Assembly (NCBI RefSeq): GCF_001612665.1
Contig: NZ_BDAX01000010.1
Span: forward strand, 175,320 to 239,319
Direction: 5' to 3'
Length of the DNA stretch: 64,000 bases
DNA from: Nocardia alba NBRC 108234
GTDB lineage: Bacteria; Actinomycetota; Actinomycetes; Mycobacteriales; Mycobacteriaceae
Made by a program: the position numbers and the translations under genes
Shown: piece by piece, positions 18,153-27,405 of the stretch
Numbering within the stretch: position 1 is the stretch's first letter
How the letters are laid out: the number at the start of each line of letters is the position of its first letter
Notes under the pieces: generated by a model
What the model saw: the letters and a program-made list of their open reading frames with translations, nothing else
Database searches by the model: none
Told to the model about the DNA's origin: nothing

Positions 18153-18922
18153 CGCATGGCGCGGTAGGCGGCGCGTTGCTCGGGGTCGAGATGTTCGGTC
18201 GCGTAGCTCAGCGCGGTGCGGCCGAGTCCGGGTGCGTTCTCGTTCAGGAAATCGGTGAGCGCGGTCCGGTCGACGCGCTTGCCGATTTCACGCAACATCC
18301 AGCCGAGCGCCTTCTGGATCAGGTCGCGACGGTCCGCCTGGAGGATCTCGGCCAGTTCCAAGGTGGTGCTCGGGTCGCCCGCCTTGATGAACGCGAACGT
18401 GGAGAGCAGGGCCACCCGGCGCTCCCAGAGCGAATCCTGTTCGGCCAGTTCGACGAGCAGGGTGCGGTCTTTGTCCAGTAGCCAGGGCCCGATGATGTGT
18501 TCGGCGGAGGCGTCGACCAGATCCCAGTTGTTGATCCGACCCCGCCGCAGGGCCGCCAGATAGAGATCGACCATCTCGCGGCGGGCCTTGTCGTCGAGGG
18601 CGCGCGGTTTCGATGCCGCCGCGAAGCGGGCGTTGAGGATGAACAGGGCGGCCAGGCGTTCCTCGTGCAGGGGGCTGTCGAGAAGTTCGTCGATCTGCGA
18701 AAGCGGCAGCGTGGGAAACCGTTTCGCCACTTTTCTGGTCACGGGAACTCGGATGCCGAGAAAGATGTCGCCCTCGCCGTATTCGCCGGGGCCGGTCTTG
18801 AAGAAGCGTTGCAGGTGCTGCGCGTCGGTAGGGTTCGCCAGGTCGGCGAGGGCCTCGCGCACCTGTGCGGCGGTGGGAAGCTCGGACACACGCACCTCCG
18901 GGTCGGCGGGTTTGCTCCGCAT
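18149..18922 (-). CDS. DNA alkylation repair protein, AlkD-like HEAT-repeat glycosylase
   Basis: 257 aa of alpha-helical repeats typical of AlkD, a glycosylase that excises bulky or charged alkylpurines without base flipping. Family motifs are visible: FFKTGPGEYGEGDIFLGIR near the N-terminus, INNWDLVDASAEHIIG in the middle and IQKALGWMLREIGKR near the C-terminus. Its stop overlaps the stop of the convergent KshB-like gene by four bases (18149-18152), leaving no room for a terminator. A GTG at 18889 is a possible alternative start. Confidence 0.88.
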   Translation of the reverse strand: MRSKPADPEVRVSELPTAAQVREALADLANPTDAQHLQRFFKTGPGEYGEGDIFLGIRVPVTRKVAKRFPTLPLSQIDELLDSPLHEERLAALFILNARFAAASKPRALDDKARREMVDLYLAALRRGRINNWDLVDASAEHIIGPWLLDKDRTLLVELAEQDSLWERRVALLSTFAFIKAGDPSTTLELAEILQADRRDLIQKALGWMLREIGKRVDRTALTDFLNENAPGLGRTALSYATEHLDPEQRAAYRAMR

Positions 18923-18980
18923 TCAACACCGGGGCGGTGACATGTCGGCACACCGCCTGCTGTCCGACGGCCGCGCGCGA

Positions 18981-19745
18981 TCAGGCAGGAAGCGCGCCCA
19001 GAAGTCGTCCCGACTCGAATGTCGCGGCACCGGAAGGCAATTCACCCGGCCGTCCGCTCGTGCGGACGGTGACCGTCCCGGTTCCGGTGGCGGGGCGGCC
19101 CAGTTCGTCCATCTTGCGGACGGTTTGCGCGGCCACGGCCTGGGCACTGTCGAACAGGCGCACACCGTCGGGCAGGGCGGCGATGATGGCGTCGATGACC
19201 AGCGGATAGTGGGTGCAGCCGAGGACCACGCCTTCTACATCGGTCGGGGTGCGAGCGGCGGAATCGGCGATCGACTCGCGAATCGCCGCGATGTCACCAC
19301 GGTCGATCGCGTCGGCCAGACCGTGGCAGGCCACCCCTACGACCTTCGCGTCACCGCCGAACCGAGCGATCAGATCGGCTTGGTAGCGACTGGCCGTGGT
19401 CGCGGCTGTGGCCCACACCGCCACTGAATTACATTGCGCGGCAGCGGGTTTGATGGCGGGAACCGTGCCGATCACGGGCACCGACGCCCCCACCTCGGCC
19501 CGTACGTGAGCCAACGCGGTGACACTGGCGGTATTGCACGGCAGCACGATCACCTCGGCCCCCGACTCGACCGCCTGCCGAGCCGCGCCGACGACCCGCT
19601 CGACCACCCACTGCTCGGGCTTGGGCCCCCACGGCGCGCCATCGGGGTCGAGTAGCAGCAGCAGATCGACATCGGGCCGCAGCTTGCGCAACCACGCAGC
19701 CGTTGGCAACAGGCCGAGGCCGGAATCGATGAGCGCGACGATCAC
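18981..19745 (-). CDS. Aspartate/glutamate racemase family protein, MurI-like
   Basis: 254 aa with a GTG start. Both catalytic cysteines of cofactor-independent racemases are present, in PCNTAS (about residue 71) and GCTHYP (about residue 175). The N-terminal motif reads LIDSGLGLLP rather than the usual FDSGxGG, and the PYG motif of MurI is replaced by WGPKP. These changes suggest a divergent paralogue rather than the main peptidoglycan glutamate racemase. It lies 58 bases upstream of the AlkD gene on the same strand and may be cotranscribed with it. Confidence 0.78.
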   Translation of the reverse strand: MIVALIDSGLGLLPTAAWLRKLRPDVDLLLLLDPDGAPWGPKPEQWVVERVVGAARQAVESGAEVIVLPCNTASVTALAHVRAEVGASVPVIGTVPAIKPAAAQCNSVAVWATAATTASRYQADLIARFGGDAKVVGVACHGLADAIDRGDIAAIRESIADSAARTPTDVEGVVLGCTHYPLVIDAIIAALPDGVRLFDSAQAVAAQTVRKMDELGRPATGTGTVTVRTSGRPGELPSGAATFESGRLLGALPA

Positions 19746-19926
19746 CGCTACACCGTATTACAGGGCGCGGAATCGGCCCCTCGCGACCACAGTCGCACCG
19801 TCTCTCGACCCGATGACGCACCGGAACCAGCGCCCGCTCCCGCACCGACGGCCCGCCTCAGCCGCCTCGAGTCGTCGGTCACGGTGCGTCGCCGTTCCCG
19901 ACCTCGGCGGCGCTGCGCGGATTTCG

Positions 19927-19956
19927 GACACCGCCCTCGTTCGCGAGGGCGGTGTC
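19927..19956 (-). terminator. Hairpin terminator after the ferredoxin reductase gene
   Basis: Perfect 13-bp stem (GACACCGCCCTCG and its complement) with a 4-base loop TTCG on the plus strand, 15 bases beyond the stop of the minus-strand gene at 19972. There is no U-tract, as is common in actinobacterial hairpins. Confidence 0.75.
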
Positions 19957-19971
19957 GGTGCCGGATGCCGG

Positions 19972-21171
19972 TCAGCCCGCGGCGGCGAGCAGGTCGGCGA
20001 CCGGGGTGGGAGTGGCGAGTTTGGCGCGCAGTTTCATCACCTGGGCGGTCAGGCCCGCACCGAGGACGGCGGTGAGGATGCCGTCGCGGGAGTAGTAGAC
20101 GAGGAACTTGCGGCCGTCGTCGGTGACCACGGTGACGTCGTCGGCGGGCGACGGGGTGCCGAGCGCCTGGATCTTGACGTCGTACTGATCGCTCCAGAAG
20201 TACGGAACGCGGGCCATCGTGGGCGATGCGCCGCCGAGCAGGGCGGTGGCCAGCAGTTTCGCCTGTTCACCCGCGCTGGTCCAGTGTTCGACGCGCTTGC
20301 GGACGCCGGTGTCGTGCTGCCAGGCGGCGACATCGCCGACCGCCCAGACACCGTCGGCGCCGGTGCGGCCCACCTCGTCGGCGAGCACGCCGCCGCCGGC
20401 GGACCGGTCGGCCAGTTCGATGCCGGAGTCGGCCAGCCAGTCGGTGACGGGGACGGAGCCGATACCGACCACGACCAGGTCGGTGTCGATATCGGTGCCG
20501 TCGGTGAGAACCGCGCCACCCACCCGGCCCGCGTCGTCGGCGCGCAGGGTGTCGACCCCGACGCCGCAGCGCAGGTCGACACCTTCGTCGCGGTGCAGGC
20601 GCGCCACCAGGGCACCGACCTGCTCGCCGAGAACCGAGGCCAGCGGCGTGGGCTGAGGTTCGACCAGGGTCACTTCGACGCCGGCGGCACGGAAGCTCGC
20701 GGCGAGTTCGCAGCCGATGAAACCGGCGCCGATGATCAGCGCGCGGCGCGCACCGTCGAGTTCGGTCCGCAGGGTCTCGGCGTCCTCGTGCGCCCGCAGC
20801 ACATGGACACCCCCCACCTGGGGTAGCCCCGGGAGTCTGCGGGGGCGCAGACCAGTCGCGATGATCAGTTGGTCGTAGGCGATGGTGGCGCCGTCCGCCA
20901 GGGTGATGGCGCGCGCGGCGGTATCGACCGCGGTGACGGCGGTGCCGAGACGCAGTTCGATGTTCTTCTCCGCGAAGAACTCCGGCGGGCGCAGCGTGGT
21001 GTCATCGGTCTCGCCGCGCACGAACTGCTTGGACAGCGGCGGGCGATCGTAGGGCGGGCGGGTCTCGTCACCGAGCAGCAGCACGCCGCCCTCGTACCCG
21101 GCCCGACGCAGTTCCTCGGCCGTGCGCAGGCCTGCCAGACCCGCTCCGACGATCACGATGGGCGCGCTCAT
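19972..21171 (-). CDS. FAD-dependent ferredoxin/rubredoxin-type reductase
   Basis: 399 aa; the ATG follows GAGGAC. It has two Rossmann fingerprints: IVIVGAGLAGLRTAEEL for FAD at the N-terminus and ALIIGAGFIGCELA for NAD(P)H near residue 145. The family motif DETRPPYDRPPLSKQF and the C-terminal FAD contact VWAVGDVAAW are also present. This architecture is that of P450 or dioxygenase electron-transfer reductases (rhodocoxin/putidaredoxin reductase group). No ferredoxin or P450 gene is adjacent, so its partner is unknown. Confidence 0.88.
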   Translation of the reverse strand: MSAPIVIVGAGLAGLRTAEELRRAGYEGGVLLLGDETRPPYDRPPLSKQFVRGETDDTTLRPPEFFAEKNIELRLGTAVTAVDTAARAITLADGATIAYDQLIIATGLRPRRLPGLPQVGGVHVLRAHEDAETLRTELDGARRALIIGAGFIGCELAASFRAAGVEVTLVEPQPTPLASVLGEQVGALVARLHRDEGVDLRCGVGVDTLRADDAGRVGGAVLTDGTDIDTDLVVVGIGSVPVTDWLADSGIELADRSAGGGVLADEVGRTGADGVWAVGDVAAWQHDTGVRKRVEHWTSAGEQAKLLATALLGGASPTMARVPYFWSDQYDVKIQALGTPSPADDVTVVTDDGRKFLVYYSRDGILTAVLGAGLTAQVMKLRAKLATPTPVADLLAAAG

Positions 21172-21387
21172 ATTGTGTCCTCTCGGCGTGCTCGGTCACC
21201 GACCGATCAGGCCATGTTCTGCTGTGTCGCGGACCACTACGGCCCCCAGATGTTTGTACCAGTGCGTCGGCCACTTGTGACACCCACGTCGCAACCCAAC
21301 CGTGTCCGTTCCGGGATAGACCGGGCGGTCAATCAGGAGTAGACCGAGGTCAGAGGTATTTTCGTCTCAACGAGGAGGCACATTCCC

Positions 21388-21744
21388 ATGTTCACCAACA
21401 GTCGCGCACAAGACTTCCTCGCCGTGGTGCTCGGCGCGTTCACCGCGCTGTCGCCACTGTGGCTCGACACCAACGACAACGCACGCTGGACCCTCATCGT
21501 GCTCGGCGTACTCATCGCCGCGACCGGGCTGATCCAGATGGCACGGGACGAGCTGATCGTCGCCGACTACGCGATGGGCGTCTTCGGCGTGCTGCTGTTC
21601 ATCTCGCCGTGGGCCATGAACTTCACCGCGTTCGGCGGCGCGTCCTGGACCGCGTGGGTGGTCGGCGTCGTGACGGCGGTGGTGGCTGTCGCCGCGCTGC
21701 CCGCGATGAACCAGCGTCTGCACAACATGGCTCCGCATCACTGA
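21388..21744 (+). CDS. SPW-repeat membrane protein
   Basis: 118 aa with AGGAGG nine bases upstream of the ATG. Four predicted membrane helices contain two copies of the SPW motif (ALSPLWLD near residue 20 and FISPWAMNF near residue 72), which define this small family of unknown function. Its TGA stop overlaps the ATG of the following TetR gene (TGATG), so the two are translationally coupled and the TetR protein probably regulates this gene or responds to the same signal. Confidence 0.85.
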   Translation: MFTNSRAQDFLAVVLGAFTALSPLWLDTNDNARWTLIVLGVLIAATGLIQMARDELIVADYAMGVFGVLLFISPWAMNFTAFGGASWTAWVVGVVTAVVAVAALPAMNQRLHNMAPHH

Positions 21745-22361
21745 TGCCGGGCCGACGGGTCGGGCGCCGCAGCGCGAAACGCGATGGCGACGCCCGGCAA
21801 CTCATCCTGGATGCCGCCGAATCCCTTTTCGCCGCCCGGGGATTCGACGCCACCCCGACCGCCGCTGTCGCCGCCGCGGCCGACGTGCCGAAAGGGCTGG
21901 TCTTCTACTACTTCCCCACCAAGAACGCGATCCTGTCCGCGCTGATGCGCGAACGCGTCCCCGAGAACCCGATCGACGACCTCGCCGCCGTGGTCAGCCC
22001 CGGCGATCCGGCCGCCAGCCTGATCAACCTCGACACCGCGATCAACCTGCGTGACCACCATTCCTCGGTGCTGCGGGTGATCATGTGGCGCGAGGCCGAC
22101 ACCCATCCCGACGTACGCCGCACACTGCGCGCACTGCGCGATCAGCTCCTCGACCTGACCGCCCACGTCCTGCAGGCCAGCACCCCCGCACCCATCCGCC
22201 CTGCCACCCTGCATGCCTGCGCGGCCGCCTGGGTCTCGGCCATGTTCGCCATCGCGGGCACCGACCGCCTGCACGCCCTCGATGGCCTGCCCGTGCCCAC
22301 GACAGACGACCTGATGAACGTCGCCGAGGTGGTCGCGGCGGGCATGACCCAACTCGGCTGA
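21744..22361 (+). CDS. TetR/AcrR family transcriptional regulator
   Basis: 205 aa. A basic N-terminal tail precedes a clear TetR helix-turn-helix (LILDAAESLFAARGFDATPT, ADVPKGLVFYYFPTKNAIL). The ligand-binding half is unassigned. The start overlaps the SPW gene stop by one base. Downstream, the convergent MFS gene ends only 16 bases away, with no obvious terminator. Confidence 0.88.
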   Translation: MPGRRVGRRSAKRDGDARQLILDAAESLFAARGFDATPTAAVAAAADVPKGLVFYYFPTKNAILSALMRERVPENPIDDLAAVVSPGDPAASLINLDTAINLRDHHSSVLRVIMWREADTHPDVRRTLRALRDQLLDLTAHVLQASTPAPIRPATLHACAAAWVSAMFAIAGTDRLHALDGLPVPTTDDLMNVAEVVAAGMTQLG

Positions 22362-22377
22362 GGGCAGCCTCGGACCG

Positions 22378-23868
22378 TCAGCTTCGGATCGCCGCCGGGC
22401 GCCGTCGAGCAGATTCCGATCCGCCCGCGGTGCCGAGAACACGGAGGGACACCGCGCCGAGGACGCCGTGCAGGATGGCGGCGGTGGCGGCCACGGCGTG
22501 CAGTCCGCTGACGAAGGCGCCGCGGGCGTCGTCGACTATCACCGCGGCGAGGTCGGGCAGATGCAGTGTTTCGCCGAGGGTCGGGGCGAGGTCGGGACCG
22601 TCGAGGCGGAAGACGACGGCGGCCAGCGAACCGAACAGGGCGATACCGAGCGCGTTGCCGAGTTCGTTGCCGGTTTCGGCCAGCGCGGCGGCCGAGCCCG
22701 CCCGTTCGGCCGGGACCGCCGCCACGGCGATATCGGCGACCACGCTGAACGAGATGCCGTAGCCGATACCCGCCACCGCCGTCGCGGCGATGTACCAGCC
22801 GACCCCGCCGCCGGTGCTGGTCGCCAGCAGCAGAGACAGTCCGATCGCGATCGTGAAGTGGGCGGTGATCAGGGCGGCCGAGCGACCGATACGGGCCACG
22901 ACGGCCGGGGTGAGGACGGCGACCACGGTGAGCACGAGCGCGCCGGGAACCGCGAGCAGCGCGGCGTCGGCGATGGCCGTGCCGAGGACGGATTGCAGAT
23001 AGGTCGCGGCCAGATACGCGGTCGCCGACCAGGCCGCCAGTGGCAGGAACCCGGTGACGATCGCGATGGCAAATACCGGATTCCGGAACAGGGCGAAGTC
23101 GATGAGCGGGTTGTCGATGCGGCTCTGTCTGCGGCCGAACCATCCGAGCAGTGCCACACCGGTCAGTCCGACAATCATCGAAGATGTGGAGAACCCCTGC
23201 GCGGCGGCATGTTTCACCGAATACATGACGGTCAGCAACCCGGTTGCCGAGGTGACTACGCTCGCCACATCGATACGGCCCGGACCGGTCGCGCGCACCT
23301 CGCCGAGCAGAATCGGGGCCAGCACCAAGAACGCCACCACCACGGGCACATTGATCAGCAGCACCGACCCCCACCACAACCGGCTGAGCAGCTGACCGGC
23401 GACGATCGGGCCGATCGCGAAACCCGCGGCGAAGGTGGCGGCGAAGACGCCGATGGCCTGCGCGCGTCGGCGTGGATCGGTGAACAGCGTGCCGAGAACG
23501 GCGAGCGCCGAGGGCAACAGCGTCGCCCCGGCCACACCCATCAGGACCCGGAACGCGATCAGCAGCTCGGGGCTCGTGGCGAAAGCCGCCCCCACCGAGC
23601 CGAGGCCGAACATCGCCGCGCCGAAGATCAGCAGCCGTCTGCGGCCGTAGCGGTCGCAGACGGCGCCGAACGCGATCAGCAGGGAACCGACCGCGAAGCC
23701 ATAGCTGTCCAGGATCCAGAGGGACTCGTCGGCGGAAGGCGACAGCGCGTCGGTGATGGCGGGCATGGCCACGAACAGCACCGAGCCGTCCATGGCGACG
23801 AGCAGTACGGGACCGAGCACCACCAGCAGGCCCAGCCAGGACCGCAGCTCGACATCGATTCGATTCAT
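22378..23868 (-). CDS. MFS drug exporter, DHA2 (EmrB/QacA) family
   Basis: 496 aa from the ATG at 23868, preceded by a GGGTGGG-like site; an upstream extension to 24060 would overlap the divergent regulator and is rejected. About 14 hydrophobic segments are present, with the family motif FGAVCDRYGRRRLL after helix 2 and motif C-like GFAIGPIVAG. These pumps export cationic drugs or metabolites by proton antiport. It is divergent from an XRE-type regulator 103 bases away, which is the likely controller. Confidence 0.88.
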   Translation of the reverse strand: MNRIDVELRSWLGLLVVLGPVLLVAMDGSVLFVAMPAITDALSPSADESLWILDSYGFAVGSLLIAFGAVCDRYGRRRLLIFGAAMFGLGSVGAAFATSPELLIAFRVLMGVAGATLLPSALAVLGTLFTDPRRRAQAIGVFAATFAAGFAIGPIVAGQLLSRLWWGSVLLINVPVVVAFLVLAPILLGEVRATGPGRIDVASVVTSATGLLTVMYSVKHAAAQGFSTSSMIVGLTGVALLGWFGRRQSRIDNPLIDFALFRNPVFAIAIVTGFLPLAAWSATAYLAATYLQSVLGTAIADAALLAVPGALVLTVVAVLTPAVVARIGRSAALITAHFTIAIGLSLLLATSTGGGVGWYIAATAVAGIGYGISFSVVADIAVAAVPAERAGSAAALAETGNELGNALGIALFGSLAAVVFRLDGPDLAPTLGETLHLPDLAAVIVDDARGAFVSGLHAVAATAAILHGVLGAVSLRVLGTAGGSESARRRPAAIRS

Positions 23869-23915
23869 GTCACCCACCCTGCGATCGCGGGCGGAAAGCA
23901 ACCAGGCCCCTGACG

Positions 23916-23927
23916 TGGGTACACCCA
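23916..23927. promoter_or_regulatory. Candidate operator dyad between MFS pump and XRE regulator
   Basis: TGGGT-AC-ACCCA, a perfect 5-2-5 dyad in the 103-base divergent promoter region. Binding by the adjacent XRE protein is inferred from position. Confidence 0.4.
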
Positions 23928-23971
23928 GCCGGGATAGGCAAGACCACCCCGCGGTACCTACGATGGGAACG

Positions 23972-24874
23972 ATGGAGTTGGAAAGCCTCGGAACATTCCT
24001 CAAGTCCCGCCGCGACCGAACCACCCCTGAACGGATCGGCCTTCGTACCTTCGGCGTCACCCGCCGCGTCCCCGGCTTACGCCGCGAAGAACTCGCTCAG
24101 CTCGCCGGAGTCAGCGCCGGGTATTACACCCGCCTCGAACAAGATCAGGCCGGGACCGTGTCCGCGCAGGTCATCGACGCCATCGCCCGGGTGCTCCAGC
24201 TCGACCCCGCCGAAACGGCCCACCTGCACAACCTCGCGGGACAACCGGGGGTGGCGCGCCTGGTCCGCGCCGAACCGGAACAGCCCCACCCTCGGGTGCT
24301 CACGCTGCTCAGCTCGCTCGGCGACACCATGCCCGCTGTGGTCCTCGGACGCCGAGGCGATGTGCTCGCCTGGAATCACGCGGGGCACGCGCTCGTGGGC
24401 GAGCACCTCGACTTCACCGCGCCCGGCGACCCCGCGCGACGTCCGTCTGTTCCGCGACTGTTCTTCCTCGACCCACTTGCCCGGGATCTGTACCGCAACT
24501 GGGACGAGCTCGCCCGCGTTCATGTGGGCTACCTGCGGCTGACCGCGGGGCGTTACCCCACCGACGCGCGTTTGGCCGAACTGATCGGCGAACTCGCCAT
24601 GCGCAGTACGACTTTCGCGACGCTGTGGGCAGGCGCCGAGGTCGCCGACTGCACCGTCGGGCCGATGGATCTGCGGCATCCGACGGTGGGCCGGGTAGAC
24701 GTCGACTATCAGGTGTGGTTGCAACCCGACAGCCCTGACCACCGGCTCGAGGTCTATACCGCGCGCGACGAGAGTTCGGCCGACGCCCTGCGCCTGCTGA
24801 CCACCGGATCCAGCCGGACGCGGGAACGTCCGGCGATGGTCGACTCCGAGACACCAGAGGGAACCCACCCCTAG
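23972..24874 (+). CDS. XRE-family regulator with MmyB-like ligand-binding domain
   Basis: 300 aa from the ATG at 23972; an in-frame ATG at 23963 is almost as good. The N-terminal helix-turn-helix contains RVPGLRREELAQLAGVSAGYYTRLEQ, typical of the MmyB-like regulators abundant in actinobacteria. The C-terminal half (LGRRGDVLAWNHAGHALV, YQVWLQPDSPDHRLEVYTA) is a PAS-like domain that in the MmyB structure binds a fatty acid. It is divergent from the MFS exporter, a common pairing for this family. Confidence 0.88.
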   Translation: MELESLGTFLKSRRDRTTPERIGLRTFGVTRRVPGLRREELAQLAGVSAGYYTRLEQDQAGTVSAQVIDAIARVLQLDPAETAHLHNLAGQPGVARLVRAEPEQPHPRVLTLLSSLGDTMPAVVLGRRGDVLAWNHAGHALVGEHLDFTAPGDPARRPSVPRLFFLDPLARDLYRNWDELARVHVGYLRLTAGRYPTDARLAELIGELAMRSTTFATLWAGAEVADCTVGPMDLRHPTVGRVDVDYQVWLQPDSPDHRLEVYTARDESSADALRLLTTGSSRTRERPAMVDSETPEGTHP

Positions 24875-24882
24875 ACCGACGA

Positions 24883-24914
24883 ACCGGTGGCGCCGCACCC
24901 GCGACGCCACCGGT
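24883..24914 (+). terminator. Hairpin after the XRE regulator
   Basis: Perfect 10-bp stem (ACCGGTGGCG and its complement) with a 12-base loop, beginning nine bases after the XRE stop codon. Confidence 0.6.
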
Positions 24915-25122
24915 CTCGACCAGTACGGGTCCGGCCGGCGCAAGGGCCGCGCGCACCGCCGACGCCCGCGAGACGGAACACCAATTCCGACGAATGTGCG
25001 TTCCTGGGACGGCACGGGCGTCGGATCACAGCGTGCCGACGAAATTTTCGCCGCCGGGCATAAACGCGCGGCCACCACGGTTCGTCACAACGAGCAGCCC
25101 CGCCACCCCTAGGAGCGCACCG

Positions 25123-25548
25123 ATGCCCGAACTCGACCTGCACGCCCTCATCGCCGACTCCCGCATCGGCATCCTCGCCACCATCAAAGCCAGCGGTCTC
25201 CCCCAGCTCTCCCCCGTCACCCCGTACTACGACCGCGCCGCGGGCACCATCTACGTCTCCATGACCGAGGGCCGCGCCAAGACGATCAACCTTCGACGCG
25301 ATCCCCGCGCCGCGCTCGAGGTCACCAGCGCCGACGGCTGGTCATGGGCCACCGCCGAGGGCACCGCCACCTTGACCGGCCCCGGCACCGACCCGAACGG
25401 CCCGGAAGTCGAGGCATTGGTCGACTACTACCGCGCGGCCGCGGGCGAGCACCCCGACTGGAACGAATACCGCGAGGTCATGGTCGCCGACCGCCGTGTC
25501 CTGATGTCGTTGACCGTCGAACACGTCTACGGCGCCAAGATCCGCTGA
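25123..25548 (+). CDS. PPOX-class split-barrel flavin/F420 oxidoreductase
   Basis: 141 aa. The ATG at 25123 is chosen because AGGAG lies seven bases upstream; the frame is open from 24994. The sequence matches the pyridoxamine-5'-phosphate-oxidase-like split barrel, F420-dependent subgroup (IGILATIKASGLPQLSPV, INLRRDPRAALEVT, EGTATLTGP). Such enzymes reduce unsaturated or heterocyclic substrates with F420H2 in actinobacteria; the substrate here is unknown. The next gene encodes another likely F420-linked protein. Confidence 0.85.
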   Translation: MPELDLHALIADSRIGILATIKASGLPQLSPVTPYYDRAAGTIYVSMTEGRAKTINLRRDPRAALEVTSADGWSWATAEGTATLTGPGTDPNGPEVEALVDYYRAAAGEHPDWNEYREVMVADRRVLMSLTVEHVYGAKIR

Positions 25549-25647
25549 TCGCGTGGCACCGCCCCGCAACGACTCTCAGTCCCTTGCCAAGAAGCCTCGG
25601 TAGCTTGAGGAACAGCACATTCGTTGTTCATCAGGCAGGAGAAGCCG

Positions 25648-26004
25648 TTGATTCAGGAATCGTTGTTGCGTCGGGGATTGCAGGGGATGAACGCCGGGGT
25701 GGTGGCATTGACCGAAGCGCCGGTCATCGGGAAGTTCCTGGGTAAGTCGTTCGCGCAGATCAGCTATGTGGGTCGGCGTTCCGGGCGGACGTTCACCACA
25801 CCGGTGAACTATCGCCGTTCCGGCGAGGAGTACGTCATCGGCGCCGCGATGCCCGACAAGAAGAAGTGGTGGCGCAACTTTCTCGACGAGGGTGGTGCAG
25901 TAACCCTCCGCATCGACGGCATCGACCACCCCGGCCATGCGATCGCCAGGCGCGATCCCCGCGGCCGGGTAACCGTCCGCGTCCAGCTCGCCGCTACCGA
26001 CTGA
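25648..26004 (+). CDS. Deazaflavin (F420)-dependent nitroreductase-family protein
   Basis: 118 aa if started at the TTG at 25648, which has AGGAG six bases upstream; a TTG at 25624 is possible. GRRSGRTFTTPVNYRRSGEEYV is the core of the Ddn/DUF385 family (written here as a family core; key residues are the RRSG turn and the TPV strand). Family members bind F420 and include the nitroimidazole-activating enzyme of M. tuberculosis. The protein is shorter than typical Ddn (about 150 aa), lacking part of the N-terminus. A strong bidirectional terminator separates it from tuf. Confidence 0.78.
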   Translation: MIQESLLRRGLQGMNAGVVALTEAPVIGKFLGKSFAQISYVGRRSGRTFTTPVNYRRSGEEYVIGAAMPDKKKWWRNFLDEGGAVTLRIDGIDHPGHAIARRDPRGRVTVRVQLAATD

Positions 26005-26021
26005 CCCTTCCCTGAAACGCC

Positions 26022-26055
26022 GAACGGCGTCGCTCCCGGGGGAGCGACGCCGTTC
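26022..26055. terminator. Bidirectional terminator between the Ddn-like gene and tuf
   Basis: 16-bp perfect stem (GAACGGCGTCGCTCCC and its complement) with a two-base tip, in practice a slightly larger loop. It lies between two convergent genes, 17 bases after one stop and 25 before the other. An alternative outer pairing CCTGAA/TTCAGG also exists. Confidence 0.88.
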
Positions 26056-26080
26056 AGGTTGTGCAGTGGGTCTTACAGAC

Positions 26081-27271
26081 TCACTTGATGATCTTCGTGA
26101 CGCGACCGGCACCGACGGTGCGGCCACCCTCGCGGATCGCGAAGCGCAGGCCTTCGTCCATGGCGACCGGCTGGATGAGCTTGACGCTCATCTCGGTGTT
26201 GTCGCCGGGCATGACCATCTCGGTGCCCTCGGGGAGGGTAACGACGCCGGTCACGTCCGTGGTACGGAAGTAGAACTGCGGGCGGTAGTTGTTGAAGAAC
26301 GGGGTGTGGCGGCCGCCCTCGTCCTTCGACAGGATGTAGGCTTGGCCCTCGAACTCCGTGTGGGGAGTCGTGGTGCCCGGCTTGACGACAACCTGGCCAC
26401 GCTCGACATCTTCACGCTTGATGCCACGAACCAGCAGGCCGACGTTGTCGCCCGCCTGGCCCTGGTCGAGCAGCTTGCGGAACATCTCGATGCCCGTGAC
26501 GGTGGTCTTGGTCGACTTCTCGCGGATGCCGACGATTTCCACCTCCTCGTTCACGTTGACGATGCCGCGCTCGATACGACCGGTGACGACGGTGCCACGA
26601 CCGGTGATCGTGAAGACGTCCTCGACCGGCATCAGGAACGGGAGTTCGGTCTCGCGGACCGGCTCCGGGATCGAGTCGTCGACGGCCTGCATGAGCTCGA
26701 CGATGGACTCAGCCCACTTCTCGTCGCCTTCGAGGGCCTTCAGACCGGAGACACGCACGACCGGCGCGTCCTCGTCGAATTCCTGCGAAGCCAGCAGTTC
26801 GCGGACCTCCATCTCGACGAGCTCGAGGATTTCCTCGTCGTCGACCATGTCGGACTTGTTCAGCGCGACCAGGATGTAGGGAACGCCGACCTGACGGGCG
26901 AGCAGCACGTGCTCGCGAGTCTGGGGCATCGGGCCATCGGTGGCCGCGACCACGAGGATGGCGCCGTCCATCTGCGCCGCACCGGTGATCATGTTCTTGA
27001 TGTAGTCAGCGTGGCCCGGGGCGTCGACGTGCGCGTAGTGGCGCTTTTCCGTCTGGTACTCGACGTGGGAGATGTTGATCGTGATACCACGAGCCTTCTC
27101 CTCCGGCGCCTTGTCGATCTGATCGAACGCGAACGCGGCGTTCAGATTCGGGTACTTGTCAGCCAGCACCTTGGTGATCGCTGCAGTCAGCGTGGTCTTG
27201 CCGTGGTCGACGTGACCGATGGTGCCGATGTTGACGTGCGGCTTCGTCCGCTCGAACTTCGCCTTCGCCAC
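26081..27271 (-). CDS. tuf: Translation elongation factor Tu
   Basis: 396 aa from the GTG at 27271, seven bases after AGGAGG; the frame is open to 27388 but the family N-terminus [13 protein letters not shown] fixes the start. GTPase motifs are intact: [17 protein letters not shown] and NKSDMVDD. It delivers aminoacyl-tRNA to the ribosome. It is the last gene of the str operon (rpsL-rpsG-fusA-tuf), separated from fusA by 134 bases that contain a hairpin, so it may also have its own promoter. Confidence 0.99.
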   Translation of the reverse strand: MAKAKFERTKPHVNIGTIGHVDHGKTTLTAAITKVLADKYPNLNAAFAFDQIDKAPEEKARGITINISHVEYQTEKRHYAHVDAPGHADYIKNMITGAAQMDGAILVVAATDGPMPQTREHVLLARQVGVPYILVALNKSDMVDDEEILELVEMEVRELLASQEFDEDAPVVRVSGLKALEGDEKWAESIVELMQAVDDSIPEPVRETELPFLMPVEDVFTITGRGTVVTGRIERGIVNVNEEVEIVGIREKSTKTTVTGIEMFRKLLDQGQAGDNVGLLVRGIKREDVERGQVVVKPGTTTPHTEFEGQAYILSKDEGGRHTPFFNNYRPQFYFRTTDVTGVVTLPEGTEMVMPGDNTEMSVKLIQPVAMDEGLRFAIREGGRTVGAGRVTKIIK

Positions 27272-27368
27272 TGTGGGTCCTCCTGGACTTGTTGGTGCGT
27301 GCATTTGCAGCAGTGCGTATGTCATCCCCACTGGGGGTGGGGATCGGGTTTCTTCTTGACGTCCAGCA

Positions 27369-27399
27369 CTTGCGGTCCAGTGTGTCACTGGACCGCAAG
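27369..27399 (-). terminator. Hairpin in the fusA-tuf gap
   Basis: Perfect 14-bp stem (CTTGCGGTCCAGTG and its complement) with a three-base loop, beginning six bases after the fusA stop on the minus strand. There is no U-tract in the direction of transcription, so partial termination or mRNA processing between fusA and tuf is as likely as full termination. Confidence 0.7.
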
Positions 27400-27405
27400 A
27401 GGGTT

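Noticed and set aside
22468..23913. Plus-strand open frame of 481 codons
   Set aside because: Antisense to the MFS transporter; composition is shadow-like.
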